Origin: Cyanobacteriota bacterium SRBZ.bins.94.201705
GTDB taxonomy: Bacteria; Cyanobacteriota; Cyanobacteriia; Cyanobacteriales; Cyanobacteriaceae
Direction: 5' to 3'
DNA: 64,000 nucleotides
Assembly (NCBI GenBank): GCA_030549855.1
Contig: JAUQQP010000044.1
Coordinates: 308,196 to 372,195, forward strand
Shown here: positions 9,696 to 19,118 of the stretch, piece after piece
How the letters are laid out: every line of letters starts with the position of its first letter
Numbering within the stretch: position 1 is the first letter of the stretch
Notes under the pieces: generated by a model
The model's input: the letters and a program-made list of their open reading frames with translations, nothing else
Told to the model about the DNA's origin: nothing
Database searches by the model: none
Translations under genes and position numbers: made by a program

Positions 9696-10241
9696 TTAAT
9701 AGGCGTCTTGTAATTCGTAGAAATCGGGGGAAACGTAGTCTTTGCGTAGTGGCCAACCAACCCAGTCTTCGGGCATGAGAATACGTTTGAGGTTGGGGTG
9801 TCCCTCGTAGATTATCCCAAACATATCATAGGACTCGCGCTCTTGCCAGTCTGCCCCTCGCCAAATCCAATAGACGGAGGGCACTCGCGGGTTTTCCCTG
9901 TCCAGGAATACCTTGATTCTCACCTCCTCTGGTTTGGTGACATTGTCTGCCACTTTGATGAGATGGTAGAAACTGACTAGTTGTTTTCCCGGCCCCAAAT
10001 CGTAGGCCCCCTGACACTGGAGGTAGTTGAAACCATAGTTGTAGAGGGCCATAGCTACGGGGATAAGATGCTGGGGTTCCACTTTAATCAATTCTACACC
10101 GGAGTGGTCTGGGGCCAGGGGCTCATGGGGCAAACCGTTTTTAGTAAGCCACTGGGAGACAACCCCGGCGGGGACAATTTCTTTGGTTTCCGTGTTGTTG
10201 GGGGTTTCGGGAGAGGGTTGATTTTGGATTTCCTCTGTCAT
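9696..10241 (-). CDS. ndhJ: NAD(P)H-quinone oxidoreductase subunit J
   Basis: Peripheral-arm subunit of cyanobacterial NDH-1, homologous to the 30-kDa/NuoC subunit. It supports respiration, cyclic electron flow and, in some complexes, CO2 uptake at the thylakoid. The NuoC-type signature sits in the second half ([20 protein letters not shown], then ESYDMFGI and [17 protein letters not shown]). An acidic, proline-rich N-terminal leader is typical of cyanobacteria. Its ATG overlaps the ndhK stop by four bases, so translation is probably coupled. Confidence 0.96.
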   Translation of the reverse strand: MTEEIQNQPSPETPNNTETKEIVPAGVVSQWLTKNGLPHEPLAPDHSGVELIKVEPQHLIPVAMALYNYGFNYLQCQGAYDLGPGKQLVSFYHLIKVADNVTKPEEVRIKVFLDRENPRVPSVYWIWRGADWQERESYDMFGIIYEGHPNLKRILMPEDWVGWPLRKDYVSPDFYELQDAY

Positions 10242-10990
10242 GACTGGTTAGCCTCCGAAGTAGTTTCTAACAGTTTTGGTGTTTCTATTTCTACAGGCAT
10301 GCCCATAGCAGCGGCTATTTGGGCTGGTGGTTTTTGTCTGGTTTCGCTACGCAGGTATTTGCCTGTCAATATAGGTTCAACTACCCTAAGACGGTGGGTG
10401 GTGGAGTAGAAGCGATGGGTTTGGCTTCTGACTCTATTTCTTTCTTGGAGGGACTCGTTGGCTACTTTTTTGCGTAGTTTGATGATAGCATCAAAGATGG
10501 CTTCTGGACGGGGGGGACAGCCGGGTATGTATACATCCACGGGGATGAGTTTATCCACGCCCCTTACGGCAGTGGGGGAGTCGCTGCTAAACATGCCGCC
10601 GGTGATGGTGCAGGCGCCCATGGCAATTACGTATTTGGGCTCAGGCATTTCTTCATACAAACGTACTAAAGCGGGGGCCATTTTCATGGTGATAGTGCCG
10701 GCGGTGATGATCAAGTCAGCCTGACGAGGGCTTGAGCGGGGCACTAGGCCAAAACGGTCGAAATCGAAACGGGAACCGATGAGGGCGGCGAATTCAATGA
10801 AACAACAGGCGGTACCATAGAGTAGGGGCCAGAGACTAGAAAGTCTGGCCCAGTTGTACAGGTCGTCCAGGGTAGTTAGTATAACATTTTCTGATAGGTC
10901 TTGGGTTACCTGATAGGGGGAGACGGGGTTGAGGATTTTTTCCTTTGCCTGTCTTTCTAGGGTTTCCAAGTCTGGAGTGGGGGTATTCAT
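10238..10990 (-). CDS. ndhK: NAD(P)H-quinone oxidoreductase subunit K
   Basis: NuoB/PSST-type subunit carrying the N2-equivalent [4Fe-4S] cluster next to the quinone site of NDH-1. The ligands are visible: adjacent C62-C63, C127 (GACTITGG) and C158 (PGCPPRPEA). Cyanobacterial NdhK usually carries a C-terminal extension; here it runs about 60 residues past the core. The gene is the middle one of ndhC-ndhK-ndhJ, with a 57-base gap after ndhC. Confidence 0.97.
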   Translation of the reverse strand: MNTPTPDLETLERQAKEKILNPVSPYQVTQDLSENVILTTLDDLYNWARLSSLWPLLYGTACCFIEFAALIGSRFDFDRFGLVPRSSPRQADLIITAGTITMKMAPALVRLYEEMPEPKYVIAMGACTITGGMFSSDSPTAVRGVDKLIPVDVYIPGCPPRPEAIFDAIIKLRKKVANESLQERNRVRSQTHRFYSTTHRLRVVEPILTGKYLRSETRQKPPAQIAAAMGMPVEIETPKLLETTSEANQS

Positions 10991-11047
10991 AAGGTTTTTC
11001 TCTTCTTTGGTGTCTGTGTTATTTGTCTATTATAGTGAGTTAGACAT

Positions 11048-11410
11048 TTATGACCATTCTAGCGCGCCTTTGCGCCACGCATATACCAGTGCTACTACTA
11101 ATATAGCTATAAATATTAGGGCTTCTATAAAGGCGAACAAGCCCAGGACATTGAAAGCCACAGCCCAGGGGTAGAGAAATACTGTTTCAACATCAAAAAT
11201 TACAAACACAAGGGCAAACATGTAGTAGCGGATGTTGAATTGAATCCAGGCGCCCCCAATGGGTTCCATACCTGATTCGTATGTAGTACGTCTTTCTGGG
11301 CCGCCGGTGGGAGGGCGTAGGAGTTTAGAGGCAGTCAAAGCCAGGGCAGGCACTGCGGCGCTGACAATCAAAAAGCCCAGGAAATACTCGTAGCCTTTGA
11401 GGACAAACAT
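11048..11410 (-). CDS. ndhC: NAD(P)H-quinone oxidoreductase subunit 3
   Basis: Small membrane subunit of NDH-1 (NuoA type) with three hydrophobic segments. The hydrophilic loop between the first two has the conserved [11 protein letters not shown], and [12 protein letters not shown] opens the second segment. The length of 120 is exact for the family. It is the first gene of the ndhC-ndhK-ndhJ operon; its promoter must lie in the 150-bp divergent spacer shared with the penicillin-binding protein gene. Confidence 0.97.
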   Translation of the reverse strand: MFVLKGYEYFLGFLIVSAAVPALALTASKLLRPPTGGPERRTTYESGMEPIGGAWIQFNIRYYMFALVFVIFDVETVFLYPWAVAFNVLGLFAFIEALIFIAILVVALVYAWRKGALEWS

Positions 11411-11560
11411 GTTTTTGGTGGCAATAATTTGTTTTTCTAATGGATTAAGAGCTATTATAAGTGGTTTGTGCTAAAATCGTGCCCTTAGGTACCTCTTTGG
11501 CAGTGCACCTTGGTATTATTGTTTTCAAACGGACCCTTTGAAAAGGCCTGATTTAAGACT

Positions 11561-13504
11561 GTGTCATCTACTCACCTTCAAGACAAAACCAATAATTTTC
11601 CCCCCCAGACTTCTCAGGGTTTCCTGGTAGGTGTGGCCCAGGCCACCGTGGGCACTATACTGGGGCTTACAGTTCTCACTACATCGGCCATTGCTGGGGG
11701 GTTAGTGGGGCTAGCCATCAGTTTTCGCAACCTGCCGGATGTGAGGACTTTAAAAACATACGTGCCTTCACAAACGAGCTACATATATGATATAAAAGGG
11801 GTACTGTTAACTACGTTTCATGGGGAGGAACACCGGACTGCTGTGCCTTTGGAGGCGATTTCGCCCCATTTGAAGTTGGCGGTGATTGCCATAGAGGACA
11901 GTAACTTTTATCACCACAAGGGTGTTAATCCCAGCAGTATTGTGAGGGCGATGATAGTGAATTTTCAGAGTGGCAAGGTGGTAGAGGGGGCTTCCACTCT
12001 GACGATGCAGTTGGTGAAAAACGTATTTTTAAGCCACAAGAGGGCCTTTTCCCGCAAATTGGCAGAGGCGGTTTTGGCCATCAGGGTGGAACAGGTTTTT
12101 ACCAAGGATGAAATACTGGAGATGTACCTCAATAACATCTATTGGGGGCATAACAATTATGGGGCGGAAACGGCAGCCCAGAGTTATTTCAACAAACCGG
12201 CTTCCCAACTGAATTTGGCCGAGGCGGCGATGATGGCGGGGATTATCCAGGCGCCGGAAATTTACAGTCCTTTTGTCAATTATCGTCTGGCTAAGGAGAG
12301 ACAAGCCTTAGTATTAAACCGGATGGTGGAGTTAGGCTGGATTACAAAGGAGGAGGCGGAGAAGGCGAAAAAAACACCTTTGTTGTTGGGTAAGCCTAAG
12401 GCGTGGCAGACTAGTAAACTTCCCTATGTAACTGACGCAGTAAAACAGGAGTTGATTGAGAGGTTTGGCCAAGATGTGCTTATTAAGGGGGGGTTACATG
12501 TCCAAACCACCGTCGACTATCACCTTCAGAAAAAGGCGGAATTGATTGTGAAAAAGGCCCACCAAAATCTTAGGGCTAGGGGGGTAAGGGCTGATCAGAT
12601 TGCCTTAGTGGCTATTGATCCTCGCACCCATTTTGTTAAGACAGTAGTGGGGGGCATAGACTACGAGAAAAGCCAATTTAACCGGGTTTTACAAGCCCGT
12701 CGACAGCCTGGGTCTGCTTTTAAACCCTTTGTCTACTATACTGCCTTTGCCACTGGTAAGTACACCCCCTATTCTGTAATTCCCAACTATTCAAAGGGGT
12801 TTCGGGAGGGCAGTGGTTTTTATCGCCCTCGTAACTACGGGGGTGACTATGGGGGAGGCGAAGTTACTATTGTTGAAGCACTGAGTAAATCACTAAATAT
12901 CCCGGCGGTGGTGTTGGGGCAAAGGGTGGGGTTAGACAAGGTGATAGAAGTCTGCCGAGTGTTGGGGATTGAGAGTCCATTGGCGCCCGTAGTATCCCTG
13001 CCACTTGGTCCTATTGGCATAACCCCTATGGAGATGGCCAAGGCCTATGCTACTTTTGCCAGTAACGGTTGGCAGTCTCCCACCACCATGATTGTTCAGG
13101 TTACCGACAGTCAGGGCAATGTCATCCTGGATAATACCCCCAAACCCAAATTGGTATTGAATGAATGGGCTGCTGCCTCTCTTACTGCTACCCTACAACA
13201 TGTAATAAAAAGTGGTACAGCCAGAAGTGCAGATATAGGAAGGCCAGCGGCGGGGAAAACTGGCACTACCTCTGCGGAGAAGGATGTATGGTTTGTGGGT
13301 TATGTACCTCAGTTGTCCACGGCTGTGTGGATAGGCAATGATGACTTCCGCAGGAGTTTGGGAAGGGGTGTCACTGGTGGGGGGTATGCGGCGCCTATTT
13401 GGAAGCAGTTTATGCTCACAGCCTTGAAAAATGAGCCTGTTATGTACTTCCCGGCTGCCTCTCAGTTTCCTCGCCCCAAACCCAGTGACGACAAAAAGCC
13501 TTAA
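11561..13504 (+). CDS. Class A penicillin-binding protein (PBP1A type)
   Basis: Bifunctional peptidoglycan synthase. One transmembrane segment lies near residues 22-55, then a GT51 glycosyltransferase domain with the catalytic glutamate in the EDSNFYHHKG motif (E112), then a transpeptidase domain. Its three active-site motifs are visible: S385-x-x-K388, S444-x-N446 and K566-T-G568. The start codon is GTG. The stop overlaps the stop of convergent pilC by a few bases. Cyanobacteria have several PBP paralogues, so I give no symbol. Confidence 0.93.
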   Translation: MSSTHLQDKTNNFPPQTSQGFLVGVAQATVGTILGLTVLTTSAIAGGLVGLAISFRNLPDVRTLKTYVPSQTSYIYDIKGVLLTTFHGEEHRTAVPLEAISPHLKLAVIAIEDSNFYHHKGVNPSSIVRAMIVNFQSGKVVEGASTLTMQLVKNVFLSHKRAFSRKLAEAVLAIRVEQVFTKDEILEMYLNNIYWGHNNYGAETAAQSYFNKPASQLNLAEAAMMAGIIQAPEIYSPFVNYRLAKERQALVLNRMVELGWITKEEAEKAKKTPLLLGKPKAWQTSKLPYVTDAVKQELIERFGQDVLIKGGLHVQTTVDYHLQKKAELIVKKAHQNLRARGVRADQIALVAIDPRTHFVKTVVGGIDYEKSQFNRVLQARRQPGSAFKPFVYYTAFATGKYTPYSVIPNYSKGFREGSGFYRPRNYGGDYGGGEVTIVEALSKSLNIPAVVLGQRVGLDKVIEVCRVLGIESPLAPVVSLPLGPIGITPMEMAKAYATFASNGWQSPTTMIVQVTDSQGNVILDNTPKPKLVLNEWAAASLTATLQHVIKSGTARSADIGRPAAGKTGTTSAEKDVWFVGYVPQLSTAVWIGNDDFRRSLGRGVTGGGYAAPIWKQFMLTALKNEPVMYFPAASQFPRPKPSDDKKP

Positions 13505-14715
13505 CCCAGTTTGTCGAAGATTTTGAACATGGGTAGATACATGGATAAGAGAATAGTACCTACCAAAAAGGCAATTAGTACCATCATGAGGGGCTCAATG
13601 ACGCTGGTGAGGGCTTTTACGGCTTGTTCTACCTCGTCTTCGTAAAAGTCTGCCACCTTCATCATCATGGCGTCTAATTCCCCAGTTTCCTCGCCAATGG
13701 TCATCATTTGAATAGCCATCGGGGGAAATACCTTTTTTTCGGCTATGGCAGTACTCAGCATGCCCCCCTCCATTACCGATTCCTTGGCGGCGCCGATGGC
13801 TTGGGCAATGACTACGTTAGGGATGGTTTCCTGGGCAATTTCCAAAGACTGGACAATGGGCACCCCTGAGCGAGTCAAAGTGCCAAAGATGCGACAGAAA
13901 CGGGCTACGGCGTTTTTCTCATTCAAGGGGCCAAATATAGGCATCTTTAATGCCAGACGGTCAATTTGTTCTCTTCCAGCCGGGGTTTTGTAGTAGGCGC
14001 GGAAGCCGAACACTAAGCCTATGATAATCCCAATGGGGATGAAGATTTTCCAGCTACGCAGAAAGTTACTCAAGTTTACCATGAACTGGGTAAGGGCGGG
14101 CAACTCTGCGTCCAGCTGTTCAAAAATATTGGCAAACACGGGCACTAGAAACATGGTCATCCCCAAGAAGGCCAACACGGCAAAAATCCCTACGGTAACG
14201 GGATAAGCCAACGCGGATTTGACCTGGTTTTGGAGACGTACCATGTCTTCCAACAGTTTGGCCAGACGATTCATTACCTCGTCTAACACCCCACCAGTCT
14301 CCCCGGCTTCCACCATGCTGACATAGAGTTTATCGAAACAGTCTGGGTGTTTGCGCATGGCATCAGAAAGACTTGCCCCTTGTTGCACGTCTTTTTCAAC
14401 TATTTGGAGAACTTTCCTGAATTTGGGATTACCAGCCTGTTCGCTCAAAACATTAAGGGCACGCACGATGGCAACCCCGGCATTGACCAAGACGGCAAAC
14501 TGACGAGAGAAAATAGCCTTATCCTTGACGGAGACTTTACTTAGGGCAGCTTCCAGACTGGCAAAGTCCAATTCCATTCCGGCACGTCTGACTTTGCCAA
14601 CGGCGGCAAAGCGTTTTTGGAGGATGCGTCTGGCCTCCTGTTCGGAATCGGCTACGACTCTTTCCTCCAGGATATTGCCAGCCCTGTCCTTGACTTGAGC
14701 TATAAATGTGGCCAT
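13501..14715 (-). CDS. pilC: Type IV pilus inner-membrane platform protein PilC
   Basis: Polytopic platform protein linking pilus motor ATPases to the fibre. It holds two copies of the T2SSF/GspF domain (about residues 70-195 and 270-395), separated by a membrane segment near 170-190 and ending in LIAFLVGTILLSMYLP. The 404-residue length fits. It lies 11 bases after pilT, so the two form an operon. The assembly ATPase gene pilB, often upstream of pilT, is not here. Confidence 0.95.
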   Translation of the reverse strand: MATFIAQVKDRAGNILEERVVADSEQEARRILQKRFAAVGKVRRAGMELDFASLEAALSKVSVKDKAIFSRQFAVLVNAGVAIVRALNVLSEQAGNPKFRKVLQIVEKDVQQGASLSDAMRKHPDCFDKLYVSMVEAGETGGVLDEVMNRLAKLLEDMVRLQNQVKSALAYPVTVGIFAVLAFLGMTMFLVPVFANIFEQLDAELPALTQFMVNLSNFLRSWKIFIPIGIIIGLVFGFRAYYKTPAGREQIDRLALKMPIFGPLNEKNAVARFCRIFGTLTRSGVPIVQSLEIAQETIPNVVIAQAIGAAKESVMEGGMLSTAIAEKKVFPPMAIQMMTIGEETGELDAMMMKVADFYEDEVEQAVKALTSVIEPLMMVLIAFLVGTILLSMYLPMFKIFDKLG

Positions 14716-14726
14716 GTCTCACCTCC

Positions 14727-15833
14727 TTAGCGAGTCCTGGTGGAAACCATACCTCCCTCGGTAACACCCATGAGACGCTTGTACTCGTCAGGTTTATTGC
14801 TTTTAGAAAGGCCTTCCTCATAGCTGATGATGCCCGCCTTAGCCAGGTTAGCCAAAGCTTGTTCCATGGTTTGCATGCCCAACTTGCCCCCGGTTTGGAT
14901 CGCAGAGTAGATTTGGGCCGCCTTTGCTTCTCGAATCAAGTTAGAAATAGCAGGGGTTACAATCATAATCTCCTGAGCCAGGGCACGGCCAAATTCGCCG
15001 GGTTTGGGGTTTTTCTTCTTGGCCAGACACTGAGCGAATACGGCCAACAGGGAGTTGGACAGCATTGCCCGGATTTGGGCTTGCTCGTTGGCCGGGAATA
15101 CGTCTACAATACGATCGATAGTACCGGCAGCGGAGCTAGTGTGGAGGGTGCCAAATACCAGGTGTCCGGTTTCTGCCGCCGTGACTGCCAGGGAGATGGT
15201 TTCCAAGTCACGCATTTCCCCTACTAGGATTATATCCGGGTCTTCCCTGAGGGCGGCTCTGAGGGCGTTAGCGAAACTCTTAGTGTCTTCTCCCTTCTGG
15301 CGTTGATGAAACAGACTCTTGATGTTGGGGAAGACGTATTCTATGGGGTCTTCTATGGTTAAAATGTGTTCGTGGCGGGTACGGTTGATATAGTCTAGGA
15401 TAGCAGCAAGGGTGGTGGTTTTACCTGACCCAGTTTGTCCTGTTACTAGTATTAGTCCTCTTGGGCGTTCAATGATTTCCTTGATTACTTCTGGCAGCCC
15501 TAGTTGTTCAAAATTGGGTATTTTGGAGGATAAGGCCCTTAAACAGGCGGCATAACACCCCCTTTCCTTGTAGACGTTAACCCGGAATCTGGCTAATCCT
15601 TTTACGCCGTATGAACAGTCCAACTCCCATTCTTGTTCTAAGGTTTTTCTTTGGGAGTTATTCAACATGCTAAAAATCAGACGCTGACATTCTTGTGGGC
15701 TGAGGGGCTCATCTCCAATGGGTGTCAGTTTGCCATTGATGCGGAAGTATACTGGTGCCCCCGCTTGGATGTGCATATCTGAGCCTCCCAACTCCACCAA
15801 CTGCTCCATCAAGTCCTCTATCATTAACTCCAT
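14727..15833 (-). CDS. pilT: Twitching motility ATPase PilT
   Basis: Hexameric retraction ATPase of type IV pili. Walker A GQTGSGKTT is at residues 132-140, an Asp box precedes ILVGEMRDLETI (Walker B), and a His box lies at TGHLVFGTLHTSSA. The AISNLIRE motif near residue 295 matches the PilT retraction signature (usually AIRNLIRE) and separates it from PilB. The Ser for Arg change within it is a small oddity. The 215-bp upstream spacer is T-rich on the plus strand and separates it from a divergent small-protein gene. Confidence 0.95.
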   Translation of the reverse strand: MELMIEDLMEQLVELGGSDMHIQAGAPVYFRINGKLTPIGDEPLSPQECQRLIFSMLNNSQRKTLEQEWELDCSYGVKGLARFRVNVYKERGCYAACLRALSSKIPNFEQLGLPEVIKEIIERPRGLILVTGQTGSGKTTTLAAILDYINRTRHEHILTIEDPIEYVFPNIKSLFHQRQKGEDTKSFANALRAALREDPDIILVGEMRDLETISLAVTAAETGHLVFGTLHTSSAAGTIDRIVDVFPANEQAQIRAMLSNSLLAVFAQCLAKKKNPKPGEFGRALAQEIMIVTPAISNLIREAKAAQIYSAIQTGGKLGMQTMEQALANLAKAGIISYEEGLSKSNKPDEYKRLMGVTEGGMVSTRTR

Positions 15834-16025
15834 AATTCCCTTCCTCCCTTTTTTCTTCCACTTGTTTCCTCAATATAACTCAACTTCCCCTTCCCTCACT
15901 AGGGATTTTCTTTACAATTTTTTACTTTCTATCTCTTTTCCCCATTTTAAACTCGATTTTTCCTCATATTAATTATAACAAATAAGAGCAAAAAATACTA
16001 TTTTTTCTGGAGAAAATTTCCGGGG

Positions 16026-16054
16026 GCACAATTGTTATTATAATAGTATTGTGC
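16026..16054 (+). promoter_or_regulatory. Promoter -10 framed by an inverted repeat
   Basis: A perfect TATAAT at 16039-16044 sits between GCACAAT (16026-16032) and ATTGTGC (16048-16054), a perfect 7-bp inverted repeat with a 15-base spacer. No good -35 is seen. This looks like a promoter with an overlapping operator for the small gene at 16091. Confidence 0.5.
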
Positions 16055-16090
16055 AGCCATAATCCTTTTTGTAAAAAAATCAGAAAGACA

Positions 16091-16435
16091 ATGAACAACA
16101 AACCCGAAGGTTTCTTGGAAAAGGCTTTTTACCTGGGAGTGGGGCTGGCCAGCCTAGCTGTAGAAAAAGTCAGTGCCAGTCTTGGAGAGGTTAATCAAAA
16201 TCTGCAGGAATTGAAACAAAAAGCGGCTGAATTTCTTCAGGAAACTGATTTTCCTCAAAAACTACAGCAACTGGCCGATGAGATGGTAGCAAAGGGCAAA
16301 ATTACTACTGAAGAAGCGCGCCAATTCGTCCAACAAATTCTCTCTGAAAATTTCCCTCCCTCTTCCCCAGACGCTTCCCCTTCCTCTGGAGAACCCCGTA
16401 TTATCGATATTGAGATTATAGACGAGGAAGAATAA
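16091..16435 (+). CDS. Small helical protein, phasin-like in layout
   Basis: A protein of 114 residues that I do not recognise by name. Residues 5-75 look like amphipathic helices, with a glycine-containing hydrophobic start (FYLGVGLASLAVEKV) and a charged, Gln/Glu-rich middle. The tail is Pro/Ser-rich and ends in a very acidic stretch (EIIDEEE). The layout recalls phasin-like or membrane-associated helical proteins seen in cyanobacteria (inference). A TTG 42 bases upstream is in frame, but the ATG gives the natural start and follows a -10 box at a sensible distance. Confidence 0.65.
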   Translation: MNNKPEGFLEKAFYLGVGLASLAVEKVSASLGEVNQNLQELKQKAAEFLQETDFPQKLQQLADEMVAKGKITTEEARQFVQQILSENFPPSSPDASPSSGEPRIIDIEIIDEEE

Positions 16436-16529
16436 TAATACAGCTTTTCTCCCCTTTCTCCTCTCTCCTCTCATTTATCCCTTTCTTTTCCTATTTGCAT
16501 CTCCCTATATATTGCAAATTAATTTTAAT

Positions 16530-16583
16530 AAAAAAATGCCCAGGTCCGCCCCTGGCAGTCACGTCTCCTGCCGTCCCACTATT
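16530..16583 (-). ncRNA. Candidate small RNA of about 54 nt
   Basis: A minus-strand transcription unit with no reading frame. A promoter (next entry) places the start near 16583. The RNA would have a hairpin GGCAG/CTGCC (16572-16568 with 16558-16554, 9-base loop). An overlapping terminator hairpin CCAGG/CCTGG follows (16555-16551 with 16544-16540) and then seven T residues at 16536-16530. The two stems share two bases and may be alternatives. I cannot assign it to a known family; size and layout recall cyanobacterial Yfr RNAs, but the Yfr1 signature ACUCCUCACAC is absent. Confidence 0.55.
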
Positions 16584-16589
16584 ACCTCT

Positions 16590-16618
16590 ATGTTAGCGCG
16601 GCCCGGGAAAAATGTCAA
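16590..16618 (-). promoter_or_regulatory. Promoter of the candidate small RNA
   Basis: On the minus strand a perfect -35 TTGACA (16618-16613), a spacer of exactly 17 bases and a -10 TAACAT (16595-16590). It starts 62 bases after the stop of the PHP-domain gene on the same strand, so it is independent of that gene. Confidence 0.6.
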
Positions 16619-16680
16619 GGGGTAGGGGGAAAATTTTTGGTAAAATGTTATCCTTTTGGGGGATAGGGTGGACGGGGAGG

Positions 16681-17400
16681 TTATAAACGGACTAGAATAT
16701 TGGAACCATGAGTATCAGTACCACAGGTGGTGTAGAGGTTGTATTCTTTTGCTAGGAGTAGGGCGAGGGAAGTTTCTGTGGGACTGGGAAGCCAGGGATT
16801 GGGGTTACCATAGGCATAATAGGCTTCGATGCCGTCAATACCCAACCTATAAGCCTCGAGGATTAACTCTTCGCCACGACGACGATAACGGAAGGGATGG
16901 GCAAGGATGGCTAAACCGCCAGCAAGATGTATACTATTGATGACGTTTTCAGCCTTGGCAGATTCTCCCTGTGGGGTTTCGCCGGTAAGATAGTCTCTCA
17001 TGTTATCATCCTGGGGATTGAAAGCATAACCAAGGAGGTGAATAGAAGTACCATTTAAATCAGCTGTAATCTCAACTCCAGTCCAAATTTGCGGCAGTAG
17101 TTGAGGGGGGTAAAGGGTTGCGGCTTTTTCTATCCATTGTTTGGCCCTTTCAAACCCCTTTATGGTATGATGGTCGGTGATGGCTAGACCTTTTAATCCT
17201 ATGGTGATAGCCTGTTCCATCAGTGCCTCTGGTGTAAGTTGTCCATCAGAACAGGTAGTGTGGAGATGGAAATTATAATGGTAGGGGCAACTATTGACGT
17301 CTATAATTCTCCACACCGCCGTTAGCGTGTCTCTATCCTGACTTTTCTCCTTGTTTCTCGTGGCGGGTAGGATTGCAGTGGTTTCTTTCCCCAGTAACAT
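16681..17400 (-). CDS. PHP-domain metal-dependent phosphoesterase
   Basis: A protein of the polymerase and histidinol phosphatase (PHP) superfamily. The metal-ligand motifs appear in order: HLH at residues 45-47, ITDHHT around 75-79, GVEITA around 107, LAHPFRY in the last third and GTDTHGS near the C terminus. Together these complete a trinuclear metal site. Stand-alone PHP proteins of this size often hydrolyse nucleoside or oligonucleotide phosphates; the substrate cannot be read here. A weak hairpin TATCC/GGATA (16649-16665) lies just after the stop. Confidence 0.85.
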   Translation of the reverse strand: MLLGKETTAILPATRNKEKSQDRDTLTAVWRIIDVNSCPYHYNFHLHTTCSDGQLTPEALMEQAITIGLKGLAITDHHTIKGFERAKQWIEKAATLYPPQLLPQIWTGVEITADLNGTSIHLLGYAFNPQDDNMRDYLTGETPQGESAKAENVINSIHLAGGLAILAHPFRYRRRGEELILEAYRLGIDGIEAYYAYGNPNPWLPSPTETSLALLLAKEYNLYTTCGTDTHGSNILVRL

Positions 17401-17568
17401 CTCTTCACAGACTATTACAAAATATTAAGTTTAATGTAACAAAAATTTTCGGGACTTGGGGCTAAATAGACTCTAGGATTTGTTATCGTTATCATCTCTC
17501 TTCCTTATAGTAATCTCGGTTTTTGTCATAGAGACAGAGTCTTATTGTAGGAAAGGGAATGAGTAGTA

Positions 17569-18842
17569 TTACCTAAGAAGAAAAAATCGGAGTGTTTTTT
17601 TTAGTTTCACCCAGGCTTTCCTAATCTTCCACCATTTGCTACCCCCAATTGCTAAAAGGGCGTAGATTCCCTGTTTTTGAGCTATAATTTCATTCAACTG
17701 TTGGTAGAGGGCGTCTATTTCCCTGACAATTTCATAGGCGTGGTTTAATTCCGCTAATAATTTGTCAATCCAGTATTGGGATTTGTTTTCCTTCCTTTTT
17801 CTCTCCTTCTCGTATTCCAGGTACCAATAATAGTAACAATCTTTTTGGGAGACAGCAAAGGGATTGGGGTATTTTTCCTGCAAATCTTGGTTTTGACGGT
17901 AAACGATTCTGTGATTTGGGGTTATTAACTCGCCGTTGTCGAAATAGTCGTATTTGTAGGGAATCTGGGCAAATTCTGCTTCGCCAGCCTCTTCACATTG
18001 TCTATGATACCACTGTAGGAGACAATTCACCGTATCGTTGTACAGGTTATACTTTTCTGGCATTATCTTTTGGGCGTTGGAGAAGTGGTAAAAATACAAT
18101 GGCTGGTTGTTTACTGTTATCCCAGTGTAAAAATCTCCCCCCAGTTGACGGTTGCTAAGATTCCAATTGGCTACGTTATAGCCGGGGTGTCTAAGTATCT
18201 TTACTTCTTGGAAAAAAGAGGGAACTAAGTCTATCCAGCGTTGGTCTGTGTAGATGCCATTATGATGGTCATCATAACAGTAATGGTAACATCTGTCGAG
18301 CCACCATTGGAGGAATGTTTTCCCTCTAATGGTGAGTTTTTCACCCCCAAGAAGCCTAAATTGAATGTACCATAACGGAGGAAACAAATCTCATTGTCTG
18401 CCACAGCCGAATGTGTTTTTTCGGGTTGAAGTTGATGAGGGGTTAATAATATGCTGGCGTGGTTGAAATGGGAAAACAAATCATCCAGGGGAGAGAAGAC
18501 TACTATATCGGGGTCAAAAAAAATGATACTATGGCAGTTATAGTTCTGGGAAATATACTGGAAGGCAATCGGCTTGATGGCTGTGCACAATTCTACTACT
18601 GAATGCTTGAATACCCATCTTTGGAAGTCGGGAATATCTAATTGACTAATGGTAACAATGTTATCAAATGGCTCATCCTTTAGAGAGAAACCAGGTGGGA
18701 TGGAGTCGTTTAAAAAAAGATGGAAGGGAATTAGGGGGTGGAATTTTTTAACAGATTTCGCCAATACTCTTGCTTTTGGGATGTAGTTAGCGGCACAAAC
18801 TGTAAATATGTGTATGTTACCCGTTGGATTTTTTCCAGCCAT
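17569..18842 (-). pseudogene. Glycosyltransferase gene split by a one-base frameshift
   Basis: Two overlapping minus-strand reading frames, 18842-18231 and 18387-17569, read as one protein of about 424 residues if a single base is added in the AAAA run (TTTT on the plus strand) at 18318-18321. The first frame carries the N-terminal nucleotide-sugar fold (IFTVCAANYIPKARVLAKS) and a DxD-type metal site (FFDPDIVVFSPLDD). The second continues smoothly with FLQWWLDRCYHY and DQRWIDLVPSFF, as expected in GT8-like transferases. The C-terminal part ends in a coiled-coil-like stretch. In-frame codons at the junction are GGA AAA preceded by G, that is GGGAAAA, a heptamer that can support -1 slippage. 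Deletion, sequencing error and recoding all remain open. Confidence 0.75.
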
Positions 18843-18866
18843 TTTTGGAATATGGAGTATTAGAAA

Positions 18867-19118
18867 CTATTTTTTTAGGGGAGGAAAGAATTTGGCCAGA
18901 ATTTTTTTAGCATTTTGGAGTATTCCCAGCAATTTCTGCCTTTGTTTTTTACAATTTTCCCCTGGTGGAAACCACAGTAACAAATTTGGTTTCCCTTTTT
19001 TCTGGAAACAGTTGTAGGTTTTTTGGAGATGGGAGGAAGAATACACTAGAGGTGTAAATTTCTTGTTGTTGGGGAGAAGACTTTGATAGAAATCGAGAAG
19101 GAGGCGAGTATTCTTCTC
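18867..19118 (-). pseudogene. In-frame C-terminal remnant of the upstream glycosyltransferase
   Basis: After the TAG at 19121-19119 the same frame stays open for 83 codons to a TAG at 18869-18867. It begins EKNTRLLLDFYQSLL, just what a GT4 glycosyltransferase C-terminal helix looks like, and ends in a Lys-rich tail. The previous residues are FVHSHLN, so a Trp codon (TGG) changed to TAG is the simplest reading. No start codon or ribosome site of its own was seen. Confidence 0.6.
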
